Under the pieces are notes generated by a model. The model saw nothing but the letters and a program-made list of their open reading frames with translations, made no database searches and was not told the origin of the DNA. This document shows, in pieces, positions 47,101 to 59,600 of a DNA stretch of 64,000 nucleotides. Where the stretch lies: assembly GCA_023159155.1 (NCBI GenBank), contig JAJNNX010000052.1:1-64000 (forward strand), written 5' to 3'. Within the stretch, counting starts at the first letter, position 1. Each line of letters opens with the position of its first letter. This DNA is from Ustulina deusta (Eukaryota; Ascomycota; Sordariomycetes; Xylariales; Xylariaceae). The translations under genes were made by a program, and so were the position numbers.

Positions 47101-47410
47101 CTGGGAGACCTATGTTACGGTCTCCGTCGATATCACGAATACTGGCTCGAAACAGGGCCAGGCTGTCGCACAACTATATTTGAGCTATCCAAATTCATCT
47201 CCCGTCGACTTCCCTGTTAAGGTTCTGCGTGGCTTTGACAAATTACCTATCGAAAAGGGAGAAACACGTACTGTGACTTTTGATCTGACAAGGAGGGATC
47301 TAAGTTATTGGGACGTATTTGCCCAGAACTGGGTGATGGTAGTCGATGGCGAGTACAAATTTATGGTCGGACAGAGTTCAAGAGATTTGCCAGTCTCCGG
47401 GACTTGGTAA
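44117..47410 (+). CDS. Membrane-anchored GH3 beta-glucosidase
   Basis: Three exons, 44117-44924, 45090-46270 and 46553-47410, give 948 residues. The introns are 165 and 282 bp, with GTATGT and GTGAGT donors; the second has a perfect TACTAAC. The enzyme removes terminal beta-D-glucose from oligosaccharides and glycosides. A cytosolic tail of about 70 residues precedes one membrane helix (residues 72-94, CIIISLAVFVLVWLTLGTGGFF), giving a type II protein like the Aspergillus bglE group. The GH3 N-domain shows TGTGWMMGP, LQDGPLGIRF and the nucleophile Asp357 in GFVMSDW. The C-domain shows AAEGTVLLKNEGLLP and ANLPGQESGNALADVI. The end is a fibronectin III-like domain (YVTVSVDITNTGSKQGQAVAQLYL). 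It converges with the DUR3 gene. Confidence 0.95.
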
Positions 47411-47785
47411 CTTCGAGATGGAACAGAACCGCGATATTCACTTACACCTCACAAATATCTGCCCTCGAGGCATCGATGACAGAGCTTGTGAAGGGTAAAA
47501 TGATGAGATGATTTTTTTTTTCGGCGAAAGGAGTTGGTATATTCATGAACAATTTTTGGGTTACTTCGGCTGCACAAAAGAAATATCCGTCTAATGATGC
47601 CAAAATGTGATGCTTCTCACTGCGCTTTAAAGTTGCAAGAGTGACTCAAAGTGAAAATTTAGAATGTGCGAATCGGGGGCTTGTATCAGTTGTTTCTATA
47701 TAATTCTATCATCAGAACTGGCGTGTCGAATATGACCAGCTTTCTACTGATATAGCCCCCCTCACAAGCTGGTAGATATCCCATC
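47411..47785. other. Convergent 3' spacer
   Basis: This 375-bp region lies between the ends of the GH3 and symporter genes. A poly-T run of about ten lies near 47512. No gene is seen. Confidence 0.5.
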
Positions 47786-50150
47786 TTACAGATGTTTTTC
47801 ATCAATCGCAGCCGAATCCTCCTTCTTCGGGGTGTCTAGGCTAGGAGGGCGTTTATCATCAGGCACGAGTCTCTCAGCATGGATCGTCTTAGGATGTTTC
47901 CTGCCCGAGAGATCCAAGAATATAGATTTGACGGTGTACTTGAGAGTATGTCGCCCTTCGAAGACGGGAAATAATCCGACGGCGCCCAAGGATAGAAATA
48001 TCCAGATGATACCCACCGTCACCCATCCCGTGAAGAAAGGCTTGGAGAAGACGTACGACGAGCCGTACATGGGGAATGGCCACAGGATCAGGAAAGCCAC
48101 CGTCATTCCGGCCGTAGTCCACCTCGATATTCTGCTTGCGCGCAAGAGCTTTGTTTGCTCTACCTCGAATTCGTCGTTCGTCTCGGGGCGTCTGCTAGTA
48201 ATTTGTTCAACGTCGACGCTAGCCTCCACTATATCGTGGTCGTCTGCTCTGCGAATCTGCATCATAGACTTCCAGTCATATTTATCCTACGAGAGTCATT
48301 GGTCAGTACAAATAATCGGTATCCGCGCGACCGGATAGGTAGGACCTACCAAGCCAAATATCAAGGTGAAAAGAGGAATTAGTAGCACGGGAGATAGCAA
48401 TGCAGTGACTACCTCGATGTGTTAGCTCATCTCGAAAATCGCGGGTAAATCGGTGTCTTACCATTGCCAGCAAGCATGGGGTTATTTGAACCCGTACAAG
48501 CAACATCAAGAGAACCACACGTCTTAGAAGAAGTGACAAGCCACGCGATCAAAGCAAATGCGAGACCAAGAGGAGGAGATAGAGCGGCGGCCCATTTATT
48601 TTGCCCTGACCAGACGAGCCCCAAAGTAGCTGGCAGCACCGCAGACGAGATGATACAACCCATTAACAAGTAGAGGTAGCCCATAGAGATACCAGCATAC
48701 CATAACCCCACGGAAAAGGTCGATATAAATAGTGCATACCCACAGACGATGACGTGAGAGATGTATATGAGGCGCTTGCCGCTTGCTTCAGGCTTGAAAT
48801 ACGTCCGATATAAGTCGTATGTAAAGATCGAGGACACCGCGATAAGTTCAGACGAGAGAGCGGACGTAACTGCGAGAAATACCAGGATTAGAGTCGCGAT
48901 TGCGCCCCCCTGGCCAAGTAGTGCCACGGCAGCGTATGGGAGGACTAAACCCGATGAGATTTCTTCTTCCGACATCCGCTCAGGGTATGTTGGAAAAGCA
49001 GGTGTGTTCTCCAACGCGAGGGCGGAAAGTCCCATGGTCGTGGCGCAAAGCCATGGGATAGCGAACCAACTGAGACCTCCCAGGATATAACCTGGAAGCG
49101 CGTGAACTGGTGATGCAGCTATTGCTTTGTTGTAGTAGCCATTGTCAAGAAACACGGTTCCGAAATTGCCAACTATGTTGATCACAAAGAATATCACTCC
49201 CTGCGTCGAGCCTGAAGATAAGAGGTCAGCATATCATCAGGCACTAGTTGTGGATGAGTTACGTACGCATAGTCAGATAACTACCTTGAGCATTTCCATC
49301 AATAGGATGGGCGGCGGCTGCCTCAACCAGACGGTCATAAACAGCGGAAGGCGATCCTAGAACATCAGACGTAGCATACGCCGTAAGGGAGAAAATTATG
49401 ATGATTATGAGCAAGATGAACGTGTGAATCCAGTCGGTTAGAATCGTTGCCTTCAATCCACCGACCATGGTATACGCGACAACGCCGACAGGGAGAAGAT
49501 AGATAGCAGCAATGGTATGCATCCCGGTGAGAGCATTGACAGTAGCTGAACCACCTACAACAAGCATCAAGCTCACAAGGATATTCGTCACGAGGCCAAA
49601 GACCATAAACACGAGGTGGGGGATAGTGCCATATCTCGCCTTGATGCTATATCAGCCGCTATCTATCAGTCCCCAGGTACCATCCCATGCGAATATACAA
49701 TAAGGGGTACTTACACTTCAAGAAAAGTATGCGCATTAGGCGCTCGTCTCTTCAACTCGATAGCCAGAGTAGCAAAGAGGAGAATTTGCACGGTAGCTCC
49801 CGAGGCGTACCAGAATGGTCCACTGATTCCGTATCTGTAAGCTACTCCAGAAGATTGAAGGAGAGTGGCAGCCCAAGTCCAGGAGGATACGACTGCAGAG
49901 CCGACGAGACCGCTTTTCACGGTTCGTCCGGCGGTGTTGAACATTTCCGAAGTTTGAAGTTCCGAATTATACCGCTTAAGGATGACGGTGACAAGAATCT
50001 GGACCCGGTAATTAGATAGCCGTCCGCTTAAGCTCAGGTATAAGAGCAGCGATTTCTTACCATGCCTAAAGCAAAGAGAGCTCCTAACCCCAGAACAATT
50101 CCATACCCAACTCCCTGTCCAAGCGGCACAGCCACCATTGTCCCGTCCAT
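47786..50150 (-). CDS. DUR3-type sodium/solute symporter (urea/polyamine)
   Basis: Six exons, 50150-50061, 49998-49715, 49646-49267, 49211-48462, 48408-48350 and 48286-47786, give 687 residues. The five introns are 53-68 bp with canonical ends, and all frames close. The ATG at 50150 is the first in frame. The chain starts [23 protein letters not shown]. It continues with [50 protein letters not shown] and [27 protein letters not shown], all typical of the urea active transporter subgroup of the SSS family. About 15 membrane helices are expected. The cytosolic tail is charged. Known relatives import urea and polyamines with H+ or Na+ under nitrogen limitation. The exact substrate here is inferred. 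Confidence 0.93.
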
Positions 50151-52229
50151 GATGGTTGTGAGATCCCCCTTTTGTGCGAAAGGAGGATCCAGTCTTGATA
50201 TATTGAAAGAAATCTTTGAATGGTAGACTCCTTGGCCGTATACCAGGTCACATGTCTCGAGCAATGGGATGCACGTGGAAGGAAAGACGAGGCAGATTCC
50301 ATCATTATCTGTCGCAGACGGTGTATTTATAGCAGATCCAGAGATAGCCGAGCAAGAAGAGTACCTGTACAACTTTAGTGATCGTTCCCCCCACTAAGAC
50401 CAAGACATACAGTAGGCATTCCACCACCAAAACTTACGACATGCACACGCAACGCCAGCTTCCTTGGTACCAGTAGGTATTGGCTGCTCACCCTACGCCA
50501 TTGCCCTACGGCAGCCGGGACTGAAACCTAAAGTTTCGTGGGTCAAATCTTACGCTGTGACGCTGTGACCTCAAGTGTCTGGATTGGTCGATAAGCCAGA
50601 ACGCCAAAAGGATTGCATGGTGCAATGTAACCTTGATAAGGCAAGATGATAATCATGGCCTGCGAGGAGATTTCGGGACGATGCACCGCGATCTCAGCCA
50701 TCCTTCATCTCGTCTAATAGGGGCAGAATACGGGAGTACCTACCAGCTAGTAAGTGTGGGTTGCCAGTGATTCGGAATGTACCTGTGCTACCGTAGTACG
50801 CAAGATCATCGTCATATCTGAGACGCTGCTGATGATGGCTGATTTCACAGGTTTCCAATAGTCAGGAGAGTTAAGCGGTGGTCAGATCGATTTCATAATT
50901 CGTAGACGACAGCCAATCACGAGCTCACACTGTCCTCGAAAAGCATAGATAAGGAATTGAGTTGACGCACGACCAGGTTTCCTGACAAAGCGGAGATTTC
51001 GTTATCAGTTTTAATCAACACGATTACTTGATTGATCTGGGAGATGGGAGAAAATTGAACTCTCGACCGCGCCGGAGATCGTTTGTGATTGTAGCGGCAC
51101 TGCAACTGGGATATGTACCCTAGCCAGTGCCTCGCGCATGGTAATCAAGCTTTCTTTCGCGATTCGGAGCACCCCCCGCAAACCCTCTTTTGTCTTTTAT
51201 CAGAAGGTCGTTCGTGAATCTCACTTCTTAGTCCATGCCGGGTAGTGGGGGCGGGGTAACAATTCCTCTCATCTATAAGTAGTACCTAAGTAGGTATACG
51301 ATGGAAGCCTGAGGTGTGACGATGATCCCTCCCGTGGGATCGGCAGCGATCCGGGGTTTGGGGATTCGGCTGTCATTTTTCTGGTTCGGAAGATATATTT
51401 GCGGAGGGGTGGGAATCGGTCGCTTTTATACTCGGGACCTCTTCTTCGGACGAGAAGGGGAGGAATCCTCCGGGGCGACATCTTTCACTCTCCACTATAC
51501 ACAAGGCACCTCTCCGGAGCTGTGGGGAATGTTAAGCAGGCAGACCGTAGAGGATAGGTTCGAATCCTATTAGCGCCAGCATGTGCCGGTTGCTCTCTTT
51601 TTTTGCTGGAGGAAGGGGTTCCTGGGCAAGTATAACACCACTGAGAATGAAGACGGTAGTATTGAGAACTCCATTATCAATCCGCATACCTTGATCTACT
51701 ATCCTGACTCCCATCTCTCTCCTGTCATGTATGTGATATTCAATGGAACTCCAGAGGCGTAGGTAGTTGGAGACCACCTTTTGCACATATTTGTAAATGT
51801 TAGTCGGTAGGCTCTATCCATGCACTTTAGACTTGGTATAGGAGGTCAAGCATGCAGGTGCTTGCGAGGTACCTACATAGTAGGTTAAGTTTAGGTTAGG
51901 TACTTGCGTTCAGGTACCTAACCTACAGCAGGTGATAAGCGATTGTGCAGTTACCATATATGTGTACTTACCTGGAGGTAGGTACCTGCCTTCCAGGATA
52001 CCGATCTATCAGCATCCCTCCTATCGATAAGATACCATAGACCCACCACTTCCCGCATTTAGACTTTACCAAAACCGGTTAAGGCCTGTTGACAAGACAA
52101 GAAGCTTTCCTCATTGTTAAGAGCTCTAGTTCCGCAATCATACTTACATCATAATCGCAAATATACGTGCGTCACATCTCGAGGAAACCAGCTGCATCCA
52201 CGCCAGCACGTTGCATAGATCCTGCCGAG
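50151..52229. other. Intergenic between divergent symporter and SR-protein genes
   Basis: About 2.1 kb holds two divergent promoters. A tRNA T-arm-like hairpin is at 51554-51570. A cluster of ACCTAC/TAGGTA motifs lies at 51865-51990, close upstream of the SR-protein gene. No protein-coding gene is seen. Confidence 0.5.
51865..51990. repeat. Cluster of TACCTA/TAGGTA motifs
   Basis: At least six copies of GTACCTA, TAGGTTA or TAGGTAC occur within 125 bp, including GGTAGGTACCTGCC-type palindromes. The motif recurs upstream of other genes in the window. Confidence 0.6.
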
Positions 52230-53295
52230 ATGGATTACCGGTCGCCTTCTCGCGACGACCGAGATCACTCGCGTTCACCTACGCCGCCCTCACGGTATTC
52301 AGCCTCACCATCGAATCGCCGCCGACGTTACTCGAGCGCATCACCACCTCCTTCCCATTCTAATAATAATGGCAACCACCGCTCGCCCGAGAGCCGGAGC
52401 CGGAGCCGGAGCAGGAGTCCTAGCCGTGGTCGTGGCGAAAGTCGCAGCCCTCTCAGAGGAAGCACCAAGGTACGCCACCGTAACCCAGCCACCCCGACAA
52501 CCCCTTCACCGGTGTCAATACGAGACTGACTAATCTGCTGACGTGTTTAGATTGTTGTTGAAAAGCTATCCAAGACGATCAACGAGGGCCATTTGTACGA
52601 GATCTTCGGTCAATACGGCACAATTCGCGACCTCGATCTCCCCATGAGCCGCCAGTGTAAGTGTACAACTTGCCTGCACCAACTCTGTTCTCTCCTTGTG
52701 GCGATAGCTAATACGGCATGTCACAGTCGGCACCAACCGTGGCACTGCCTATATCCTCTACGTCAACGAGGCTGATGCCGAAGCTGCCATTGCCTCCATG
52801 CACGAGGCCAATCTTGACGGCGCAATCATCAACGTCTCCATTGTTCTCCCCCGCCGAAAATTCGATCCATCTCCCCCTACTGCCAGTCGAGGCGCAAATA
52901 TAGATCCCCGAAACCCTGGCCCAAGTTTCCGAGGTGGACCGGGCCGTGGTGGAGGAGGAATGGGTGGCGGCGGTGGCGGCGGCGGTGGAAGAGGATTTAG
53001 CTTTGGAGGCGCGAGAGGGAATCGCTCACCTCAGCGTCCCGGCCGACCTGGTCGTGACAACTTCAATACCTATCGACCAAGGTCCTACTCTCGATCTCGA
53101 TCACCCCCTTCACGCCGTAACCGTAGTCGCTCAGAGTCCTATGAGTCTCGATCCCGAACGCCTCCCAGACGTCGAGGTGGACGAAGAGAGAGCCACGACG
53201 ATCATGGTGAAAATCGGGAACGACGTCGTAGTCCTGGTTATGACAGTGATCGTGGCCGCAGTCGCTCTCGCACTCCAGAAAGGTCTTACCGGTAA
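52230..53295 (+). CDS. RNPS1-like SR/RRM splicing factor
   Basis: Three exons, 52230-52469, 52551-52656 and 52727-53295, give 304 residues. The N-terminus is an RS-rich region (RSRSRSRSPSRGRGESRS). One RRM follows, split over exons 2 and 3: IVVEKL serves as RNP2 and GTAYILYV as RNP1, with INEGHLYEIFGQYGTIRDLDLP between them. A glycine-rich stretch (GRGGGGMGGGG) and a second RS/RG domain ending RSRSRTPERSYR complete the protein. The order RS-RRM-RS/RG and the RRM sequence fit RNPS1, a nuclear protein of the exon-junction/ASAP complexes that promotes splicing. The introns are canonical (GTACGC, GTAAGT). This is the most housekeeping-like gene of the window. Confidence 0.93.
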
Positions 53296-54117
53296 TTGAT
53301 GGGGGCTTTAATTCGACGGTGGATAAGGGTTAGGAAGTAACAAGGGTTTCCAGTGTCATCATACACGTGCCAAACACGATGTAGTGCACGATCTAGGAGC
53401 CGTGGAAATCGTGAGGATCAACGACTCATGAGCGCATGATCGACACGGATACGGAAAATTGGTTGGCCCAAGTGAGAATCGACACTTACTTTTTGTATGT
53501 GTTCTTATTCGCGCTCTATGGATCCGTAGGCAGCTCTCGCTCGAGATGCTATTTACAAAAGGAAAAAAAAGGCTCTAATTAGTCACAGATCAGATTGACA
53601 CTCTACTAGACAAGTATCTTCTAGATAGTAGACGTATGCATATTGATCTACCATACTAGTCCAATAGCTTTGCGCAGTTTGGAACCAAAAAAGGGAATCC
53701 TTGTCACTTGTCACTCGAGGTACACTAATTGCTGTTTGTAAAGCCCAGTTGCAAACCTCGGGGAAATTAACACCCGCCCTCATCACCAAGCATTCTATAG
53801 TTCAAGGATGAATTATTGATCAGGAACGCTAAAGAGATCGTGATGGGTCTTGAAATTACGCTTTCCTAACGCCTTTCCTATAAACTACTGACTCGACTCA
53901 CAATTGCCATTCATTTGTCATCGAGCTGAAGTAATCCATATTCATGGAATCGCCAGAAACCATGCATTTATACATCACGATGATAGACTTGGTCGGATAT
54001 AAAGCTTCGCGACGATACCACCTGGTCATAACATGATAGACTACACATCCGTACATCTTCAACACACACCCCTCTCCCAGAAACTCAATCTCACTCTCAA
54101 CCTGTTTTCCTGATACA
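53296..54117. other. Intergenic, no gene seen
   Basis: About 820 bp between two plus-strand genes. It holds the 3' region of the SR-protein gene and a pyrimidine-rich leader before the cupin gene. Confidence 0.5.
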
Positions 54118-54994
54118 ATGGCTTCAACGCCCTCGACAGCACCCCTTCTTCAGCCCCCCAGGCGTATCACCGCGTCGAATCTCTCTTTCTCAACTTCCAA
54201 TGCTCATCATGCCAAGGCCGAACCTGCCGTTGAAGTTCTTGATGATACTCTCAACCTCGAACCCATTCTAGGAGGTTCACTCGTCCGAGCTCGTATTGCA
54301 ACACACAAAAAGATCCCTACTAGTAACGATAGATCGTGAGTCCTTCCCTATTACCTATGTAAAGGGCAAGGCATAGCCTAGGGCACAGAGGTGGATGTAG
54401 AGTCATATCACATTCGGGGACTGACAGGTTTTTAGTGGCAACATCCCACTCGACGATGTTCCAAGTTTTGGTATTGTGATGCCTAACGGGCTCAATATGT
54501 ACTACTTGGACATTAGGCCTAACACCGAGGGAGTAATGGTACTTTTTTTTTTCTGCAAATTGAGATTGGTTAGGCATAACGATTAATTGACTACCTACAT
54601 AGCACCGTACGACCTCTACCGACTATCTGATCGTACTACAAGGGACTCTCAGTCTCTTGACTCCCCGAGATTCCTTTGATGCAGAAACCGGCTATGGTGA
54701 GCCGAAGGAAACGCTTTGTCTCCCGGGCGACACCGTCGTCCAACGAGGAATAATGCATGCGTAAGTCGGCAAACCATGGCTTTATCCTCGGCGACCACCT
54801 TATGCCCGAATATACGAGTGTATTTGATTTAATAATTTCTAATATGAAGACGCAGGCTTTCCAACCGTACAGATCGGTGGGTCCGTGTTGTCGGGATAGT
54901 CGCCGCATCTGATCCCAATCGTGTAGCTATCGAGAGCAATGCATCCTCAGCGCCACACGAGCTCCGGGTCCTAGATGATGCTTGGCTAGCTTAA
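54118..54994 (+). CDS. Cupin-fold protein
   Basis: Four exons, 54118-54335, 54436-54538, 54603-54760 and 54856-54994, give 205 residues. The introns are 100, 64 and 95 bp with canonical GT-AG ends. The C-terminal half is a single cupin barrel: HRTTSTDYLIVLQGTLSLL forms motif 1 and LPGDTVVQRGIMHALSN forms motif 2, with a WVRVVGIVAAS strand after it. In related fungal proteins these residues hold a metal, but motif 1 here has one His rather than the classical HxH. No signal peptide is seen. Relatives appear in catabolic and polyketide pathways as small cyclases, isomerases or decarboxylases; I cannot assign a reaction here. Confidence 0.88.
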
Positions 54995-56001
54995 CCAGCC
55001 TCAGCCATTACCACCAATCGCCACCAACCGCCACTCCGCCTATCGTCTCATTAGTCCTGTGCTGTGCCGCTGGGGGCAACGGCAAGGCTGCTTCTGGAGG
55101 ATGGTGCAATTGAAACCCCCCCAACGCGCTTATCGCGGCTGTGAAGGTTCATTTGTATGACGTCCGAACCGCGGTCATAACCGAGTTGTTCAACCACTTG
55201 TACTACCACAAGAGAGGTCGATGTAACGGGTCTCTTCTGGTCGATACTAATACAATCGCACACGTGTTTTGACGTAACATGGCTCACTTTTCATCTCTCG
55301 GTGTGAACGACCTCATGCAACCTATTTCCCCATCGTTAGCAAGCCAGAGGTGAGTCACGGCATACAGGCAGCAGGAGGTCCCTATCATAAGGCGTTCATC
55401 GTGTTTCGTTCCAGAGTTGCTGTCTCTTCGTTAACGGTCTCGGAGTTTCATTACCATATCAACGACGTTTATCGTGATCTCTGCTAACATTAGTGCTCAC
55501 CGAAGAAGTGCCACGCTCTGCCGGAATTCCACCCATTAGATATCAATATCTATGCTGACATAACAGACCTTCACCTCCCAAACGTTTCAGTCGGTATGCA
55601 GTCTCGATTACTCTTCTTGCAAGTGCCTAGCCGCAGTATGGAGGCGCAGGTTCGGCTGTTGTTTGTACAATGGTCACTGGAGCTTCTGGTTGCTAATGAT
55701 TATTCACCCCTTCTATCATCGGATGTGTTGAGATTACACCCCTCTGCAAAGGATTGGGAATGCGAATGCGATGATCGACTGGTACGCCTTTCGAAAATTA
55801 TGGACGAATCCGTCGTGGGCAGTTACCGGGTCGAGGCCAATCGTCGTTACGTGAGAAGTCATTCTGAGAACTATATAACTACTTATAATTCAGGTATTCA
55901 TCCCAGTCTTGTTGAGCATACTCACCCATCATCGTTCGCCAGCTTCAGCTACTCTTCAACGTATTCTTTAAAAGGTGCCAGTGTAGAATTCTTACGACAA
56001 G
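54995..56001. other. Intergenic, doubtful frame only
   Basis: A frame of 214 codons at 55596-56240 overlaps the proline-rich ORF in another frame and has no domain. I do not support it as a gene. Confidence 0.4.
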
Positions 56002-56679
56002 ATGTCTACTCTCTCCCCTTATTCCCGTCATCAAACGGCAATCCAGCTCTCGGATGCTCTTCCAAAGGCCGCTGCCAACCAACGACAACCCTACAACGAC
56101 CGATCTTCACATATCGATTCATCCGAGATTTTGAAAAAGCCAATTGCTTTCCCTTACCCACCACGACCACCAACACCTGGACCTCCACAACCAAACCCGC
56201 CTATCCCGCCTACCCGCCCAGAGCCAACTCCACCACCTAGTCCCCAGTATCTTCTATTCTGCAGTGTCGGTCAACAGCCATCTATTCTTGTCTCCCGAGC
56301 TGAGCCATCTCAGTGTCCTCAGCCCAACCCACCCCCAAGCCCTGGTCCCCGGCGTCCGCCTCCGCTGAACCCAAGACCAAACGTGCCATCACCGCCCCCG
56401 ACTCCTCCTCACAGATCCGCCAGCCCCTGGACCTTCTCCACCGTTTCTAGTCTTGTGGATCTCGCTCTGATGTGTCTCTCCTTGGCCACGTGGGATGGAG
56501 ATACAGCCACCGAGTATGTAAAATTGGCGACAGGCGATGACATGTATTCCAAACGGCACAGCAAGAGCAGTCTAGCCCCGAAACGTGCAATTGTCGGCTG
56601 GGAACTTTTAGGGGGCTCGCATCATCAAGCCGATCCGGAGATTTCACGTGGATTGGCCTCCCGCCGTGAGCTTTATTAG
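56002..56679 (+). CDS. Proline-rich hypothetical protein
   Basis: A single open frame of 225 codons starts at an ATG in a fair context (AAGATGTCT). The middle is very rich in proline (PPRPPTPGPPQPNPPIPPT and similar runs over about residues 50-145). The C-terminal third is of ordinary composition. No domain is recognised. The proline bias also keeps other frames open by chance (CCN codons), so the frame could be fortuitous. Transcript evidence would decide. Confidence 0.35.
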   Translation: MSTLSPYSRHQTAIQLSDALPKAAANQRQPYNDRSSHIDSSEILKKPIAFPYPPRPPTPGPPQPNPPIPPTRPEPTPPPSPQYLLFCSVGQQPSILVSRAEPSQCPQPNPPPSPGPRRPPPLNPRPNVPSPPPTPPHRSASPWTFSTVSSLVDLALMCLSLATWDGDTATEYVKLATGDDMYSKRHSKSSLAPKRAIVGWELLGGSHHQADPEISRGLASRRELY

Positions 56680-59600
56680 CACGGGGCACGTGTACACGAC
56701 CAGACCTCAAGCAAGACCCCGTCATCCGTCATCTCTGACGATACGATGTCATGGCAGCAATCAGCGATGACGGCCTAATTGGCCCAAACACACAAGACAC
56801 CCCTTTGGCCGATACCTAGGTCGTGAGGGTCGACAATTCAACGACCAATCGGATAATCTTACCACACCCATTGACATCATCGAGAGCCACATCCGAGTAC
56901 GACCCCAACATGTAGGGCTGACTACCTACCAACAATGAAACGTCTCCCGATTGGAGGATACCCCTTAAGAAGGAATTACCGGGGTTGATCAGCCTATCAA
57001 GGACGAATCCTGTGTCCTCATTCGTCAACTGACAGATTTCGTTCCAACAACCTACATACAGATTCGAGGCGTAGTTCTCGATCACGAAAAAAAAAAAAAA
57101 AAAAAAAAAAAAAAGATTTGTCGTTTTCTCATTCGCTACCAAGGTTTTTTTTTTCCAATTTCCCACGACTTTCTTTATTCGGCAGGCGTGATCTCTCATT
57201 GGTTGAGTGAGATTCTTTCTTTTCTATTCTTCTACTTGTTCTTCTTCTGCTTCTTATATTCGGCCAACATCGGCCGAGGACACGTTCTCATATCTCGAAA
57301 TAGAAATTAGATGTCTTGCTCTCCTCACGGATCATTGGATTGGGTCGGGTTAGATGGGCATAGGATTCAGATCGGCATTGGTGTTCATTTTCACATGTTT
57401 TCTTTTGATAGATTGGGTTTCTTTTGGTTTTTTTTCTTCTTCTTCTTCCTTCCATGATAGACAGGCTTGAAGAATAAGTGGCGGCGTTTCATGTCCTATA
57501 TTCCTATGACCCAATAAACCTTCATTCTTTCATCAAAGTTTCGTCAGTCAGCTCAATTCAGAAACGGCAATGGCTGCGCTGATGTCATCGTGGCTGTGAG
57601 CTTTCATACCCGTGAACTCCAACCCAGAACAGCTACCCCTTCTTCATTGACGGCAGCTCGCGAAGCTAAAACGAAGAAGTCTTTATGATTATTGCTCCCG
57701 CAGCTCCAAATTATATTCAGCGCACGGTATTTCCATCTCAGTGTTCCATTTTTCCAATAAATCTATTCCTAACCCCCCTCCCTCCTCGATACCGACAGAA
57801 GGGAAACCCCATGTTCATGTCAGGAAGAAGGTGGGTTCGCATACCGGTGCATAGCCCAACCTAAAATCCTATAAAAAAAATTTAAAAAAGGACCATACCG
57901 CAAGACCCGTCCAGATTACGACCTCAGCATGACGACCCCGTAACTAATTTACTCAGCCGTGGGGGCGAGCCATTTCCATTGACCATATAAATCTCAACAG
58001 CCCCAGCCCCCGCGTACAAAACTCCACCTTAAAAGTCCTAACGTGGCGTTATCATGTCAACTAGATGTTTGAAGAAGCGAATCCTTCAGTAAAGTTCCCG
58101 TTCGCTAAGAGGGGGAGCGGGAGACGGGGGCTTCTAGACGGATTCCGTGACGATGCCGCCCCGGGCTGAGGACGCCGCATTTCCGCATCGGCTTGTATCA
58201 GCCGTAGGGAATACGAAAGTGGACAGGTTTCGTGTGTCCAAATTAGAATCGAGTTCTGCAGCTGACTGCTATCTTCCACGTGGTCTTGCTTCGTTTGGCT
58301 GAACAGAGAGCTAAGCAGCCACTTTTGTAGACCTTGGAAGGAGGGGGTGGCCTTCGGTGAACCGGTTCTTAGTCTAGTTCAAACTTAACCCAGGGGCCAC
58401 AGCCTCATCAGTGCCGGCCGTGGTTGTTTAAAAGTAGCAACTAAAGTCCTTGAAATGACTAGATGTGAACCCTACTCGTCCCCCCTTGCGAAAATCCTCC
58501 ACAAGTTGTTTCGAAAAGTCTTCAACAAGGCATAATTTCAACAACCAAAATAAAAGGCGTTTATGCCTATTTTTCTATATTTGTTATACGAAGACTCTTC
58601 TGGTAGAAGAAAGAGTTGAATGAGTCATTCATTGGTTGTGGTTTCATCGATTTCCATTTACTTCGACCATTAGTCCAAGGTTCATTGTGGATTCCAAGGT
58701 GAGAGAACCTGGAAGAAGCAATGAGCTTGTTTCTCCCTTACGGCTCAGCCACATATTACAGTAATGACAACACTTTATGACGATTTCAGCTCAATCTAGT
58801 GAGGTTGGTAGATGGGTTAGCTGTTTTATGTAAATGTGTCCTTATGCGTAAGCTGTTTCCTATAAAATCGAGTGACTACAGTCGTAAAGTATTATATATC
58901 CTAAGAGCACCTTATTGGTAGGCTCTACAAAACAAAGAGGCGAAGAAGGGGAATAATGGAAACCATTCGGTTCTCCTCGTCAGATTTGGGTCAAGCTGCC
59001 AACTCGAGGCGGTAATATGGGCCTAACAGGAAATACATCAGCAACTTCAGTCCAGTCCCGAACTTGACAACGATTTGCCATTGATACCAGGGTCAGTGTA
59101 GTAGTATGGTATAGTACTGCAGTTCTTTTTCTCGGACGGTGAGGGTAGGTTGTGGTTATAATTATCGCGCCATAGGTTTAAAACCCTCCCTATCAGTTAG
59201 TCTCCTACCTGTACATACGTTGCTTCCTTTATCTCGGGTTAAATAAGTTGATAAACAACCATGGTAAATATCCTGGCTTGGAATATAGCGTGACTCACTC
59301 GTTAATTGATCAGGATAAACCACTGACACAAAGGACAAATCCGTTTGTGCGACATACCCTGAGGTAAGTGACTCACAAGGCTTTAATTTTCCACTTCTGT
59401 CCACCATATTTATCAGGCTGGATATTAAAACAACAATCATGCCTAGGTAATGCATTTGTCCCCTGGTTTTACGTCATGGTCTAAGACCTGATGAAAAGTT
59501 GTTGAGATGCAAAGATGATCGTAACGGAACAGAACTGTAGCGATATACTATCACACGACTAATGGAAAAATTAAAACGTTTATAAATTCAGACGCTTGAC

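Noticed and set aside
51030..51090. Second tRNA-like 3' end on the minus strand
   Set aside because: The T-loop consensus is poor and no D-arm or anticodon arm can be folded.
55596..56240. 214-codon plus-strand frame
   Set aside because: No motif, and it overlaps the proline-rich frame; its right half is the same proline-codon-rich DNA read out of phase.
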